This document shows, piece by piece, positions 33,086 through 45,206 of a stretch of 64,000 bases of DNA (within the stretch, counting starts at the first letter, position 1; every line of letters starts with the position of its first letter). The stretch is from the NCBI RefSeq assembly GCF_905475465.1, contig NC_062254.1, forward strand, positions 826,001-890,000, written 5' to 3'. Source of the DNA: Pieris napi. Lineage: Eukaryota; Arthropoda; Insecta; Lepidoptera; Pieridae. The position numbers and the translations under genes were made by a program. Under the pieces are notes generated by a model. That model had not been told where the DNA came from and did not search any database. It was given only the letters and a program-made list of their open reading frames with translations.

Positions 33086-33541
33086 TTACTGAACATGGGT
33101 GCGGGTTGCTACACACCTGTATAAATGAAGCACCGAATTATAGGTAACAGTTATGCCCAATTACTAGCATCAATTGAAACCAAAGGCTAGTAATTCAAAC
33201 GACATACACCATTTAAAATAGTCAAAAGGGATGTATACAATCCAATTTTTATTAATCCACCAGAATTTTATCTTAATCTCTGAATTAATATTAAAACGAT
33301 GAAACGGTCGACTAATTGGGACGGCCCAAAGGAATTAATTAAAACGTTATTCAAATGAAAAGAGGATATGGTTTTTTGTTTCCTTAACCGACCGTGGAAA
33401 AAATATTTCAAACAAGAGTAAAGTTAAAATTGCAATAAAAGACTCCGTTACCAAGTCTATGTGTCATTCTTAGACGGTGATACTCGCCACTCGTATAGGC
33501 CCCGTTTTTTAATGCACTTATCTTTCTTAAGTCATAAATTA
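33086..33541. other. Gene-free stretch, nothing recognised
   Basis: AT-rich intergenic DNA after the peroxidase-like gene. Confidence 0.4.
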
Positions 33542-33760
33542 GCAGTGTTTGCCTAGTGGCTTCATCGTGCGACTCTACTCCTCGAGGATGTAGGTTTGAT
33601 CCCCAGCTGTGCACGAATCGACTTTCTATGGGCGCATTTAACATTCGCTCAAACGGTGAAGGAAAACATCGTGAGGAAACCGGCATGTCTTAGACCCAAA
33701 AAGTCAACGGGGTGTGGTCAAGCACAGGAGGCTGATCACCTACCTACTACCTACACCTCT
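33542..33760 (+). repeat. SINE-B copy
   Basis: GCAGTGTTTGCCTAGTGGC, B-box-like GGTTTGATCCC, then CATTTAACATTCGCTC, GGTGAAGGAAAACATCGTGA and AGGCTGATCACCTACC. The last 50 bases of the family are missing. Confidence 0.65.
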
Positions 33761-34399
33761 TTTCTGTATATGTATGATGATGTAGACCTTAAGTTCTTAA
33801 AGTGTACGTCAAAAGTAATTCAAAATCTCTGGGTACTCTGTTTCATTTACAATTAATAGTATAACATAGGATTAGGAACTGCGTGAACTAGTAACGCTTT
33901 ACGGGATTATAATGAAGACTAACTTTATTCCAGTCCTTTTAGTTAATTAATTATAATTACAAATTAAAACAAATTTAAAAAGTTTGATCTCTGTGGCAGT
34001 GTACCTTTAACGCTGGTAGCATTTCATCGCTGGATTACTTATTCTATGAGTGAATAAGTATTACATTTTTTATTAGTTGTATCATACAATAAAACATTGT
34101 GACTTTTTAATATAGGCAAAAGTTATTTATCGCGGTAAGAAAGTCCAAGTTGAATCAAAAGATACACAAAGGAAAACTTAAACGGGCGCTTATCAAGTTT
34201 TGTCCATTAAAATGCAAATTGAGAGCAATTAGAATATTGTTAAGATAGGAAACTATTCTTTATGTTAATTTCACAGTTAAGTGTAGTTCAATTTATTAAC
34301 TATTCAATTTTGTTATAAAGAAGTCCTTGATGCAGGGGTCTAAGGACAGCAAAGACGAGAGTTAGTGTGACTGCTGCGCATCAAAATCTTATACATTTT
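33761..34399. other. Gene-free stretch, nothing firmly recognised
   Basis: A GATCTCTGTGGCAGTGTACC block at 33988 resembles the LINE-L 3' end (minus); the rest is AT-rich. Confidence 0.35.
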
Positions 34400-34654
34400 G
34401 ACGACTCATTGGTCTAGTGGTTAGTACCCCTGACTGCAAATCCATGGGTCTCGGGTTCGATCCCCGGCTGAGACGAACTTCGATGTGATGAGCATTTGGT
34501 GTTGTGCTTAGGTCTTGGGTGTTTAAATATGTATTTATATATCTATCTATCTATAATATGTATGTATATCCGTTGCCTAGTACCCATAACACAAGCTTCA
34601 CCAGCTTAGCATGGGACTAGGTCAATTGGTGTGAATTGTCTTTAAAAAAAAAAA
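34400..34654 (+). repeat. SINE-A copy, full length
   Basis: The 5' part is tRNA-like, with A box TGGTCTAGTGG and B box GGTTCGATCCC, the internal RNA polymerase III promoter elements. The 3' part is GATGAGCATTTGGTGTTGTG through AGCTTCACCAGCTTAGCATG to GGTGTGAATTGTC and TTTAAAAAAAAAAA. Confidence 0.8.
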
Positions 34655-36339
34655 TGATTATATTTGTATCTTACCTTAAGATACACCAATAAAAAACTTA
34701 ACTGCTTAATCAGGATTTCGACCGACTCGGAGTTGAGAGTCTCATTTCTAAGTAATAGACCGACTCTTTGGTATATAAATGTATTTATTACATGGTACAT
34801 ATAATGGAAAAGTCTCTAGTTTCTTCTGATAAAACTACAGCAATTTGGTAAGGATTTTATTGTGTCCACCATAATTCCAGTCAGACGCTAAAAACGTAGA
34901 TATTTATTCCCGCAAATCTGTCGTTTACTAATCAGGCAATTTCGCCACACTCAAACGTAATCAATTTCTTTTTTCGTAGAGAATCGATCCGGGCGTATGC
35001 CATGCCAATACAAATAAATAAAGGTGGGCGACAGGAGGATTATGGGTTATACTAACCTATTATATATGTTTGTAATGTAATGTAATGTTTACCACATAAA
35101 ACAAATTCCATAATTGGACACTTAATATGAGGACATTTCCCAAATCTAAAAACATTTCAAATAGCTTAACAAAGAAATGAAGCAAAACCTTAATTAAAAT
35201 AATAATTAAAAACCCTTCACAAAGTTATTATAAAAAGAATCCAAAATTCCATATAACACAAGGAAAAATGTATAACTCAGAAGAGTCCAATACACGGCAA
35301 TCACCGTCCGTGTTTGTCGTTTTGTCTCTACCCTCATCCTATTATAATATCATTAGAGTAATCACTATACTGTTGCACTAGTTACGATTAATCCAGACCA
35401 AACACATATAATATATAGGCAGACCTCTAGCTCAAATGCCTATACATCCAAATCCTAAATCTATGATTCCAAAATATGGGAATGTCCCTTAATTAAACAA
35501 GAGCAAATAACCCATTTCACAGATTTGCACAGAGTAGCAAACAGTCTGTGTTGACAGAGGCATAATCCGTCGGTTACAGCGCAATATTTCTTTGCGCAAA
35601 GTTTAATATTTCGACTTATCCCTCTCTGAATGCGAGTACTCTACGAACTCTGGTTATTAACTTTGGATTTAGTTTTCGTTGCCACATCGAACCAGGAATT
35701 AATACCCAAGATGTAACAGGAATGAAAATAACAAGTCCAAATGTGTTTTGTTGTAAAGTAGACACTTTTGAAAACATATTATATATATAATTATCGAAAA
35801 CATTTTTTCTGTCTCCTTGACCCTTGATCCGTGGGGATCGTGGGGTAATTATTTTTTAAGGTTAGTTATTGGTTTTTGTTATATTAATTTATATATTAGG
35901 TTATATTTAAATAATACTACATTTTATTAACATACGCAATGCCTATGTTAAAGCTACTTACTAAAATATCAGTGATGAAAATATTGATATGATATTGGAG
36001 AGTATTCTTTGTATCAATATTCAGAACACAACATACGCCAATCGGTTTACATTTACGGGCACGGGATCACGCACGTGACCGCGTTATTGAGGCTTTTGCA
36101 TGTTTGTGTTTATTTCTAATATTTACTTAATACAATGTAAGAGCGATTCTTAGGTTTGAAACTCTGCGATTTTTGTGCATATTTGCGTGAAATATAGAGA
36201 AGTACGGCATGTCACAAGTCCTTTAATACTCGTAGAAACTATTATTTTAATTGATTTGTATTAGTAATAAAACGAATATAGTTAATGTTCATATGAAGAG
36301 TGTTCAGAGTAGTTGTTCGGACTGATACCTGCAGCTGGG
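34655..36339. other. Gene-free stretch, nothing recognised
   Basis: About 1.7 kb, AT-rich. Read on both strands without finding an exon, tRNA or family repeat. Confidence 0.4.
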
Positions 36340-36560
36340 TTTCATCATCGGACGTCATGAAAAAAAAAACAAAAAACGTCAAGGCAGAATACAAAATACC
36401 ATCCGCATCACCTGGACAACTGAGCGTTTCTTAAGGATGTTTTTGCCGCGCACCACTAATATGGAACCAGCTGCCCAGTGAATTCGACTTTATATCATTC
36501 ATTCACTTAACATCAGATGAGCCTCCTGCCACTTAGCCTTCTATAACATTAAAAGAAGAC
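36340..36560 (+). mobile_element. LINE-J 3' part, internally deleted
   Basis: TTTCATCATCGGACGTC, GTTTTTGCCGCGCACCAC and CACTTAACATCAGATGAGCC follow in the family order; the section between the last two is shortened. Confidence 0.5.
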
Positions 36561-36611
36561 CATACCAGGGATCGTAGAACCCTTCCAAATTCATTCATTC
36601 ACTGCAAAAGC

Positions 36612-37195
36612 ATTTTTGAAGTGAAACTTCTTTATCGGGGTTGGAAAAAAATTTAGTGTAACATTTATTCGTTACGCGTCACATTTTTCCGTTACGCGCC
36701 ATCTTTTGAAGTGAAACTTCTTTATCGACGTATGGGAGAAATTTTGTAGCAGAATACGCGCCATGTTGCTTTTTGAAGTCAAACTTCTTTATCGGCGTTT
36801 GAAAAAAATTTACACACATTTGTCACATTTTTCGGTTACGCGCCATCTTTTTCTTGTCCCTACCACGGTTGATCCGAAGAGATTCGAAGCCATTAGTAAC
36901 AAAAATATATAATAACGATTACAATGATAGTAGGTAATACTAATAATTATATTACAATTAATGAAATTCTGTAATAATCTTAGTACTACATAGTAGTACA
37001 GTAATAAGTTAAAATGAAATAATTGTATTTGTATTCATGTCTATGATAATAAAAGCCTTTTGTTAAACTTTATCTAATTTAACTTTATTTAACCAATTTC
37101 TGTAAAGTTGCATATAGTAGGTCGTTTTTCGAAAAATAAGGTCATAAAGAAGTTTCACTTCTTACGTGTGTACACCTAGTACACGCACACATTAT
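36612..37195. mobile_element. Palindrome-ended element with three tandem end units
   Basis: The 13-mer occurs at 36618-36630, 36708-36720 and 36775-36787 (GAAGTCAAACTTC), each followed by TTTATCG and a CGTTACGCGCCAT-like block. The far end has GAAGTTTCACTTC at 37149-37161 and GTGTGTACACCTAGTACACG, the outer module seen on the other family members. Confidence 0.5.
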
Positions 37196-38834
37196 TTTTT
37201 ATATTTCACGATCCAGACGGGGGTCTAATTCGTTCAAGAAAAACAGAGATATTTGAATAAATATTTTTCCGCTCTCAACACATAAATCCCTTTGCATTAT
37301 ATATAACATAATATATATATTCTAGGGCTAGGACTTAGGTCAAACACGAGGCCTTGTTAACGTTTGGATTTGCATAGATCCAAGCCATAATCTAGCATGT
37401 AATTAATGTGTCACGACGCGCAAAGCCGTATCACGACGTACATACATAATAATTATAATATTAAATAAAATAATAAAATAGTGTCCTTTCAACGAGATTA
37501 ATATTGTGACATGATGTCCGACAGTGACGCCGCAGGGAGGAAAATGCAGGGATGAATTCTCAAGTATTTTTATCAATATAAAAAATATTGGGGCTTTTTG
37601 TAAGACTAATAACAAATATTTCTACCTAAACTATCTTTATATCTAAACCTCTATACATATAATGTTCATCTTTATATATTTATTTATTAGTAATACAAGT
37701 ATTAAACTAAGACACACAAGAAAAAACACCTAGACCTTTTTGATAACAAGCAATGACTCAGTCAGTAAAATAGAAGGATTTTTTTTTAATTTTTGCTTCA
37801 AGGAGGACAATCATATACTTTCGGAAATATAGTATAGATAGGATACACAGGCACAGCGCTAACCAGATCCATGAATCTTCCTCAGAATCGAGTAGCCCGC
37901 AATATCGTAGTACAACTCACTCTCTCTCTCTTCTTACTCTTTGACTCTTTGTATTGAAGTCGCATGGGGCAAAGCATCCGCGAATATACACTGTAAATAC
38001 ATAATGTGGACGTAATAATTATGACCAGTTTATGTTCCACCGTTGATTTATTTAAATAAAAAAAACTAAAAACACCTGTATATTATTAATTTAGATACAT
38101 CCCTGTGTCGATGATACTCACAACATTTATTGAAGCTGCATTTTATAACGTCCAGGTAAACATGCATGATGGATTGTGGTCTTCTTGTCTGTATAATTTG
38201 TTGACGTCTTGAAAATTATTCCTTTTATAGAAAACTAGATTTCGGCGACACTTGTTGGGCCTTGGGGCAAGATCTGTTGGTTTGACAACCGGAATCCTCG
38301 CGCCAAATAACCAATATTCATCATCGATATTGGTTCTTTCATACTGGTAGTTTCATTTGTTATATAATCACAGACATTTATTTGTATATTCGCCGGAGAG
38401 CGACCTATATATGTTTGTGAAGCGGGTTTGGGGGTTATATAAATGTATTTAGAAAAGATTAGTGTTAGTAGTTACTGTTAGTAGTTAGGTAGGTAGATTA
38501 GTGTAATAGTACTAAAATATTTGATGCTGTAAATAAATAAATATTTAAAAATTAATTATTCAATAAGTCAATCCCGTAAACTGTTAATTGTTTATGAAAA
38601 TTTATTGAGGCACTTAAAAGCCTTTGGTGGGACCCTTTCATTAAATTAATTAAAGCGAGGCAACATTGTAACAACAATGATAAAATTTCAACAAAAACAC
38701 AAACAAATCTACGCTGAAATAGAATTTAGAATTATGCAAATTGGTGCAAATCCAATGAGGAAAGATTAAAGTGCAGATGTACCCTTATAAAAAATCTTTT
38801 TAATCCGTCTAATTGTTGTTACTTAATATTTAAG
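37196..38834. other. Gene-free stretch, nothing recognised
   Basis: AT-rich; a (CT)n run lies near 37918. The region at 38220-38420 is slightly less AT-rich but shows no open frame of note. Confidence 0.4.
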
Positions 38835-38965
38835 GTGGCGCCTGGTACCGGTGATGCCAGAGCTGGTGCTTTCGTCATCGAATAACCTCATTACACTGCC
38901 ACAGGGAACAAACTATTTTAAATTTATATAAATTTTAATAATTCTTATTATTACGATGTAGCTTA
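38835..38965 (+). mobile_element. LINE-L 3' fragment
   Basis: GGTGGCGCCTGGTACCGGTG and CACTGCCACAGGGAACAAAC match, in order, parts of the copy at 39350. Confidence 0.45.
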
Positions 38966-39349
38966 AGAATATTGTAATTTCTGAAGTACCTATACGTCTC
39001 TTTTCATCATAATGTAAATACAATTTCATAGAAAGAGACGAAAGCCTCGCAAGGCTAATGGAGCAGAAGCACAGACAGAACACTGACACAACACAATGCA
39101 CTCTTCTGTCGATATTCTCTATCGTCTTCTTCTGGTGCCTCTCCATTACTGGACGTTGGCCGTCAGTCTCGTGAAGTATGATATATTATATATTATATTT
39201 AGTGTTAATCCGTCATTACGACATGTATCTATTAACTCCCGAACCTAAAAACGTTTTTTTCTGAACAAGGGTTGAGTTTTTGTTTGATGTTTTAATTGTA
39301 CAATTATAAAAAAAAACCGTATATTATACATATTGTCCTGTTACTAAAG

Positions 39350-39560
39350 ATTTAAGTTGGCACCTGGTAGATAGTACCGGTGACCCCAGAGCTGGTGCTT
39401 CCATCAACGAATACTTATTAAGTATACAGCGAGGAAATGCTGCCAGCGTTGAAGGTAGACTGCCACACGGACCAAACTTTTTGAATTTGTTTTAATTTTC
39501 TTTTTATTAATTGTTATTATTACGATATAGGTTAAGAAAATTGTAAATACTGTTTATTTA
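39350..39560 (+). mobile_element. LINE-L C-terminal and 3' end
   Basis: One frame reads GDPRAGASINEYLLSIQRGN followed by AASVEGRLPHGPNF, the same block as LSIQRGNAAS-type ends at 43815 (there AIQRGNAASIFGTLP). An AT-rich tail follows. Confidence 0.5.
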
Positions 39561-39567
39561 TAATAAA

Positions 39568-39994
39568 CTAGCTGGCCTGGCGAACATCGTACCGCCTAAC
39601 AGTCGATTCTTTATTTTTTTTAAATACTTATTCTGCTATTCGGGACACCGGTCTAGCTAGATAAAAAAAAGAAAGTTGATAATACAACAAATATCTACAT
39701 TATGTCAATAAATAAAAAAATACCTTCCCGGAACCCCTCCACTAACACTTGAACTTTATGATATGGTATTAATGTTCAAATTACCTTTAAATATTATTAC
39801 GAATATTTTGTATGGGAATATAGAAAAGTGTTGTTTTTAGACTTTTTCACTCAATTTTTTTTAATATTTCTCCCCGTAAGAACCATCCTCGTACTTCAAG
39901 GAATATTATAAAAAAATAATCAGACAAAACAGTTAAGCCGTTTTCATGTTATGTCGTGACAACGGCAAACGGGTTTCATTTTTATATATATAGA
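39568..39994 (-). mobile_element. Helitron-like element
   Basis: On the minus strand it begins TCTATATATATAAAAATGAA after an A and ends GCCAGCTAG before T. The interior is AT-rich and non-coding. Confidence 0.55.
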
Positions 39995-40534
39995 TGAATA
40001 AAATATTTTGTTTTTGCTGCTTAACCTATCTTTAAGGATTTTATCATCTTTGGACGTGTGCAGCTCTCGCTTTAATTTAATATTATTTCTACGATGAATT
40101 CGCATTTGTTTAATTTGAATTACGAATTTGTATGTGCAATATAAATTTCTAGTTAGGTAGGTTAGTTTTTGTTAAAAATATATTGTAATTTATGTTAAGA
40201 AATGAATACTTAAACTTTATAATAAATCTATTAAACTAAGCATCGGTTCCACGAGCTGCAAATTGCTTTCAATCAAAAGCACTTATCACGGTCTGTGAGT
40301 TCGAGTCCGAGGAAGTAATCGGTTCATTTCACCTCACACTACACTTCACACAAATCAACCGACAAACTAAAGGGAACTTTTCCACTTGTATTTGTTGTTT
40401 CACATATTCCTGCAATACAGATATATTATGGCAGTTTATAATCTATATATACTAATCAAGCCAAAATACGTATGTTTCACACTCGTTCAACATTTCTTCT
40501 TATTCAGATTATTTACATAAAATGGTGGAGAATA
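39995..40534. other. Gene-free stretch, nothing firmly recognised
   Basis: A tRNA-like phrase GTGAGTTCGAGTCCGAGG at 40295-40312 lacks an A box and cloverleaf partners. The rest is AT-rich. Confidence 0.35.
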
Positions 40535-40650
40535 TTTTTTTTAATGTAATTGGAGGCAAACTATGGCCTCTGGCTCTGATTTAAGTGTTACAGCCGCCCA
40601 TGGACACTAATATTGCCAGAAGGCTCGCAAGTGCGTTGCCGGACTATGAA
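40535..40650 (-). mobile_element. LINE-J 3' fragment
   Basis: CAGCCGCCCATGGACACTAA, AAGGCTCGCAAGTGCGTTGC (as read on +) match the family in reverse. Confidence 0.55.
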
Positions 40651-40809
40651 TTATGATATTTGCACTTATTGATCGAACTGCTATTCAGAGACTGGGTGAG
40701 CAATACCCACTAAAACTAACAGGTAGTTCCTACAAGGTCGCGTTAGGCTTCGGGGTCACTCTCGAATTATACTGGGGCTCGTTTTAATAATAATAATAAA
40801 AATGTATTT

Positions 40810-41200
40810 GCAAGAACATGGTACAAATTTATTATGGTGGTACAATCTAAACTAAACTAATCACATATGGCGTGCAAATTTGTTTTAAAAGGTGAAATTT
40901 TACAAACAAGTTACATTACATTTTAAATATTATTATAGCCAATGCTTATATTATTTTGTCACTACATCATCACAGTATACAATATTATATTATGACGTTA
41001 TCCAATTAATATTAATTATAATGTTTCACGCAAATAATAGTATATTAAGTCGATTTCCGAAAACTCTATTAGGGAAAATTTTGAATGTTTTTGATTTATT
41101 ATTATAAACATTGATGGCAATGCAAGAAGTGTTTTTCCATATTAATATTTGGCATAATTTCTCCTTCAGCACTTCCATTCCCGATTACTTTTGTTTTGGT
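40810..41200 (-). mobile_element. LINE-K 3' fragment
   Basis: GGTGGTACAATCTAAACT, GGCGTGCAAATTTGTTTTAA and TTATAATGTTTCACGCAAAT match the 9755 copy in order. Confidence 0.45.
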
Positions 41201-41479
41201 TGAACATCCTACTCAGTACCAGGATATAATAACATATATGTACACTATACGTCATATCGTCTGTTTGTCAGATTAAATGTAATGTAATACGGCCTGTGAT
41301 AGGTTTGTTAACGCTTTGAGGAGCTCTCAAATTTCATGTTGACAGGTGACTCCGCACTGTATTTATTATGTACATCAAATGTCAAATCATTCAGCTTGTC
41401 CAATTGCATGATACATGTACAAGTTTAAGCTTGTTACAAAGTTTGTATTTGAAATTAAAATAATAGACAAAAAACCATT

Positions 41480-41690
41480 TGTAGTGTGAAATCCAATTCC
41501 GCATCTAGACGCGGTCCGTTTTGCTTAAAGTCTTGGCTATCTAAGCCAGCCAGCTCCTTCCAAATGGTCAGAAGTTTCCTGGGCACTTCGCAGGCTTCAC
41601 GGAGCAACCTCACTGCTCCAAGGATTTCTGTTCGGATTCCTGGACTACGACTGACTGATTCCTCTCTCCTCGCTGAAACAGCAAAGTGTG
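41480..41690 (-). other. Unidentified exon-like open frame
   Basis: A minus-strand frame open from 41727 to 41455 is less AT-rich than its surroundings. It contains EILGAVRLLREACEVPRKLL and IWKELAGLDSQDF, amphipathic and protein-like in composition. It is preceded by a good acceptor (GCTGTTTCAG ending about 41677) but lacks a clear donor, and no neighbouring exon was found. I do not recognise the protein. It could be a captured exon, a pseudogene piece or a transposon fragment; the next element upstream on this strand is a Helitron-like copy, a class known to capture genes. Confidence 0.3.
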
Positions 41691-41710
41691 CCCTAATAAA
41701 TATAAATAAA

Positions 41711-42095
41711 CTAGCAGACTCGGCCAAGCGTTGCTGTGGCTAAGATTTTTGTTATATTACATAGTAGTAAACTATTCAAGGGGAACGGTAGGAGAACACC
41801 AGTCATGGAGACCACCATGCTTTTTTGGTAGTTATGCCATTAAATTGTAGCTTATGTGAAACGTTGGTACTTTCAACACAGTGCCATCTGTTAGAATTGT
41901 GACTATCAAATAATAAACAAATATTTTGCAATAAAATAATATTGCGGGTATAAATTGAGATGTAAGCTATCCTTACATCCATCTTTTAAGTTGGATCAAA
42001 CTACACACGGTGTGCAAATTTGATTGAAATCGGTTCCGTAGTTTAGGAGTCCATAGCGTACAAACAACGTGACACGTAATTTATATATATTAAGA
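41711..42095 (-). mobile_element. Helitron-like element
   Basis: Minus strand: TCTTAATATATATAAATTAC after an A, ending GAGTCTGCTAG before T. Interior has CTACGGAACCGATTTCAATC, the same 'accgattt' type phrase as other copies. Confidence 0.6.
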
Positions 42096-43169
42096 TAAGG
42101 CAAGTAGAGTTGTGAGACTAGAAATGATAATTACCGGGAATCGAACTGTTCGAGTTATATGCGTTCAACACTTAGAGTAGGTACAGCCAATCTAAGCTAC
42201 ATCCATAAAACCATAGTGGAGCATTGGGTATAGTTCGAAAGGAACTAAAATTACTTCGGACCTCTGCACAATAAAACATTGATAAATGAGATTCCTTACA
42301 TGCGCTGTAATATTCCTAAACGTAAAACACGCATACTTCTAACCTAATCTAACACTTATTTGCGATCCAGGCAACCCTAACTAAAAGCGGGAGCTAAGAG
42401 TAACACTTATTCTTCTTCTTCATTACTAAAGGCCGTGTCTTGAAAAGGCCTAACCTATACATCGACTTGCCTCTACACTATCCTCATCTCGTTAGGTCAT
42501 TAGGGATGTTGACACCCATAATTGTCTTAATTTGGTCAGACCAACGTGCCGTACTGACTTCTCCTGCCATCACTCCTCCCTACCCGGTTTGTCGTGACTA
42601 TCCAGATCTCTTCTGGCAATATAGAGTACAAAAATAAACAATGTAAATAAACAGTCTTCTGAAGAGTTGTTAGGCCCTACTTTATAAAAAACATAATAAT
42701 GTTATTCATAAAAATACTATTAAATTTTTCATTAATAGTTATTATATTGCATAAACCACTGGAATTTATAAATCGTTGTATGGATACAAGACATATACTT
42801 ATAGAATTTTAGGGTGTTTGCTTTGCTCTAGAGAATCTCAATCACACGGCATGTGTTTGTTCAAACACTTCGGAACCAATCGGGGACACGTGTCGCGTTA
42901 TATCTCAATTTTATCGCCACTTATTGCCCGCAAATCCCTCAAAATATATACAAAAATGCCCCTTATGTAATGGAAAATAAGGGTGATATTGATGTTTTCA
43001 AAGTGTGGTAGAATTAATATCCCGTGAAAGTGACATAAGATTTCATAATGTATAGGAAGGGACTTTCTAAGCTGTAGCTTAATATGTGTGGAGTGAGAGA
43101 AGTAATATTATACATTGTTTATAATACTTTAAAATTAATAGATAAAATTCAAAACATTCAAAATGATTT
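42096..43169. other. Gene-free stretch, nothing firmly recognised
   Basis: At 42150-42210 a minus-strand tRNA-like phrase (GTTCGATTCCCGG) is present without a full cloverleaf. The segment 42430-42620 is GC-richer and has a short frame with no known motif. Confidence 0.35.
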
Positions 43170-43290
43170 ATTCATACGTAACAAACACAATGTACACTTA
43201 TGAACGTCAAAAAAGAAATAAATATGAAGTGCTTCTAATTTTACATTTACTGCCAGTTCTCAAATCAAGGGAGTAGAACAAAATTATTTC
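43170..43290 (-). repeat. Repeat R copy, partial
   Basis: CAATGTACACTTATGAACGT and TGCCAGTTCTCAAATCAAGG as in the 62105 copy. Confidence 0.5.
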
Positions 43291-43814
43291 AATAGATTTT
43301 CTCCTAACAAACACGCCATCTAGTGAGAAGACGTCAATATAAAACACACGTTCAAATGCCGGCTGTGCAGTAACGGATAATTCTTACGTATTTAAAATTT
43401 GTCTATGCAGTGCCCTTATGAGAAAACCAATATAGGTACTCCCAAAAATCTAGGCCATGCGTCACATAATCACAGGAATGACTGCAAACTGAGGCCAAGA
43501 CCCAGGGACAAAGCATATACGTACATAATATACATTAGCTTCACACATTTATATATATTCTGCGTCCGTTAATGCAGTGATCATATAGCCTGTTCATTTA
43601 TAGTTGAATCAATTATATAGTTATTATTTTGTTTAATACTTAAAATACTATTCAAAACTCGTATTCTAATAAAAATATACTTATGTGAAATTGTAAAGTT
43701 CCTCTATCGGTTTTTAATAGACTTTAAGTTACATTATTCAATTAAACTGACTAAAATCTATAACAAAAAAACAGTAACTAACCTTAAAATATAATACGTA
43801 AAATATATTATTAA
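43291..43814. other. Gene-free stretch, nothing recognised
   Basis: AT-rich. Confidence 0.4.
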
Positions 43815-44050
43815 AAGGAGTCCCTTTAGGCAAGGTTCCGAAGATACTGGCAGCGTTCCCTCTTTGAATAGCTAGACTAATTCTTTGTCCGAGGTAGCTG
43901 CCAGCTCTTCGGTGTCCTATGATGTCGACTAACCTTTTTGCTATTTCCTTAAAAAGCCTAATAGCGCTAGGACCCCACGGACTAAGGGTCTCGACACCGA
44001 ATGGGTCAAAATCATACTCAGACCCCTGTATTTGCACGCTTTATATATTA
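43815..44050 (-). pseudogene. LINE-L open-frame C-terminal fragment
   Basis: A clean 99-codon minus-strand frame reads FDPFGVETLSPWGPSAIRLF, then KRLVDIIG, RAGSYLGQRISLAIQRGN and AASIFGTLPKG. This 'FGVETLGPWG ... QRGNAAS' module is the end of a LINE-type protein widespread in insects. No upstream reverse-transcriptase part is present. Confidence 0.6.
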
Positions 44051-44339
44051 TGACATACGTGGGTAAATTTAATACAAATTTCATAACAGTTAATTGCTCT
44101 GATTGATTACATTCTAGCAGCTAATATTGCTGACGGGAATTCGTAAATGAACACGAGTTACTAATTGCGAACAATTAAACGCGCGAACCGGCATCGTTAT
44201 AATGTGGTATAATGGCTACGTATATTAATTAGTTAACAATTAGTTCGATTTCACTTCAGCTAGAGTCCAGTATCTTAGTAAAGAACGCATCCCTCTATGC
44301 GCTGTATTGATAGCTTCATAAAAAATAAAATAAATAAAT

Positions 44340-44455
44340 CACGATGTTTTCCTTCACCGTTCGATCGAATGTTAATGGTGCATAGCCGTGGATCGAACCT
44401 ATAACCTCAGCGATGCGAGTTGCATACTGAAGCCACTAGGCTGAAACTGCTCTTA
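44340..44455 (-). repeat. SINE-B 5' half
   Basis: CACGATGTTTTCCTTCACCG, then the B-box-like GGTTCGATCCAC (minus) and CCTAGTGGCTTCAGTATG (minus). Confidence 0.55.
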
Positions 44456-45206
44456 ATATAATATTACATATCACACAACTAAAAAAACTGAGGGCCTAGT
44501 ACAAAATGGCTAAATTTTTTAAATCGTCGGAATGTCCTCTATTTGTTAGGAAAAAGGTTAATCCAGTTTTATCTAGATCAATTTATGATTAAGTTTATTT
44601 TTGTATAAACTGTTGAGTTGCTGTAATTATAGACAATATTTATTTATTCACACTTTATTGGACAAAAGAGAATTATCAAAAAATATACTCGATATTTGGC
44701 TATAAAATAATTATAAAGCGTTTATTGGCTCTGGATTCTTAAACATTACCTATAAAAATCTAGATCTTCACTTCCCGTAATTTTTACTTAGCATTTAAAA
44801 TAGTAAAATATTGAGCATTAAAATAGGAGCTTCACGGACCGCGTCGTTATTGTGTCCTTAATGCAGCCATTACAGTACAAAATGTGTTTTAATTTTCGCA
44901 GCAGGCAACAATTTACTACCTGTACACAAGTACGGAACTTGGCAACGATACAAATCAGAATTTATTACTGTGTTTTATAAGTGACGACACATGCCTAGCA
45001 AGTAGTTCCGTATGTTACACTTTAAACTTCCGGTTATTATTTCTATTAAACAGCTTGATAAAATAATATAATAATCTCTGCTATCCTTTATTTGATAGAA
45101 TGGCTTTGTTTTTCCTCTTTTATTGTAATAATCAATCTTACAATTTAATATTTTTTTTATTTTTTTATTATGGTAATAATTGTTAGCTGCGTTTTGTGTT
45201 TATGTT
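44456..45206. other. Gene-free stretch, nothing recognised
   Basis: AT-rich. Confidence 0.4.

Noticed and set aside
34400..34475. Possible true tRNA gene
   Set aside because: A and B boxes are present, but the same sequence continues into a shared 3' body and recurs at 45298, so it is a tRNA-derived SINE.
40295..40312. tRNA-like B-box sequence
   Set aside because: No A box and no cloverleaf partner stems at the right distance.
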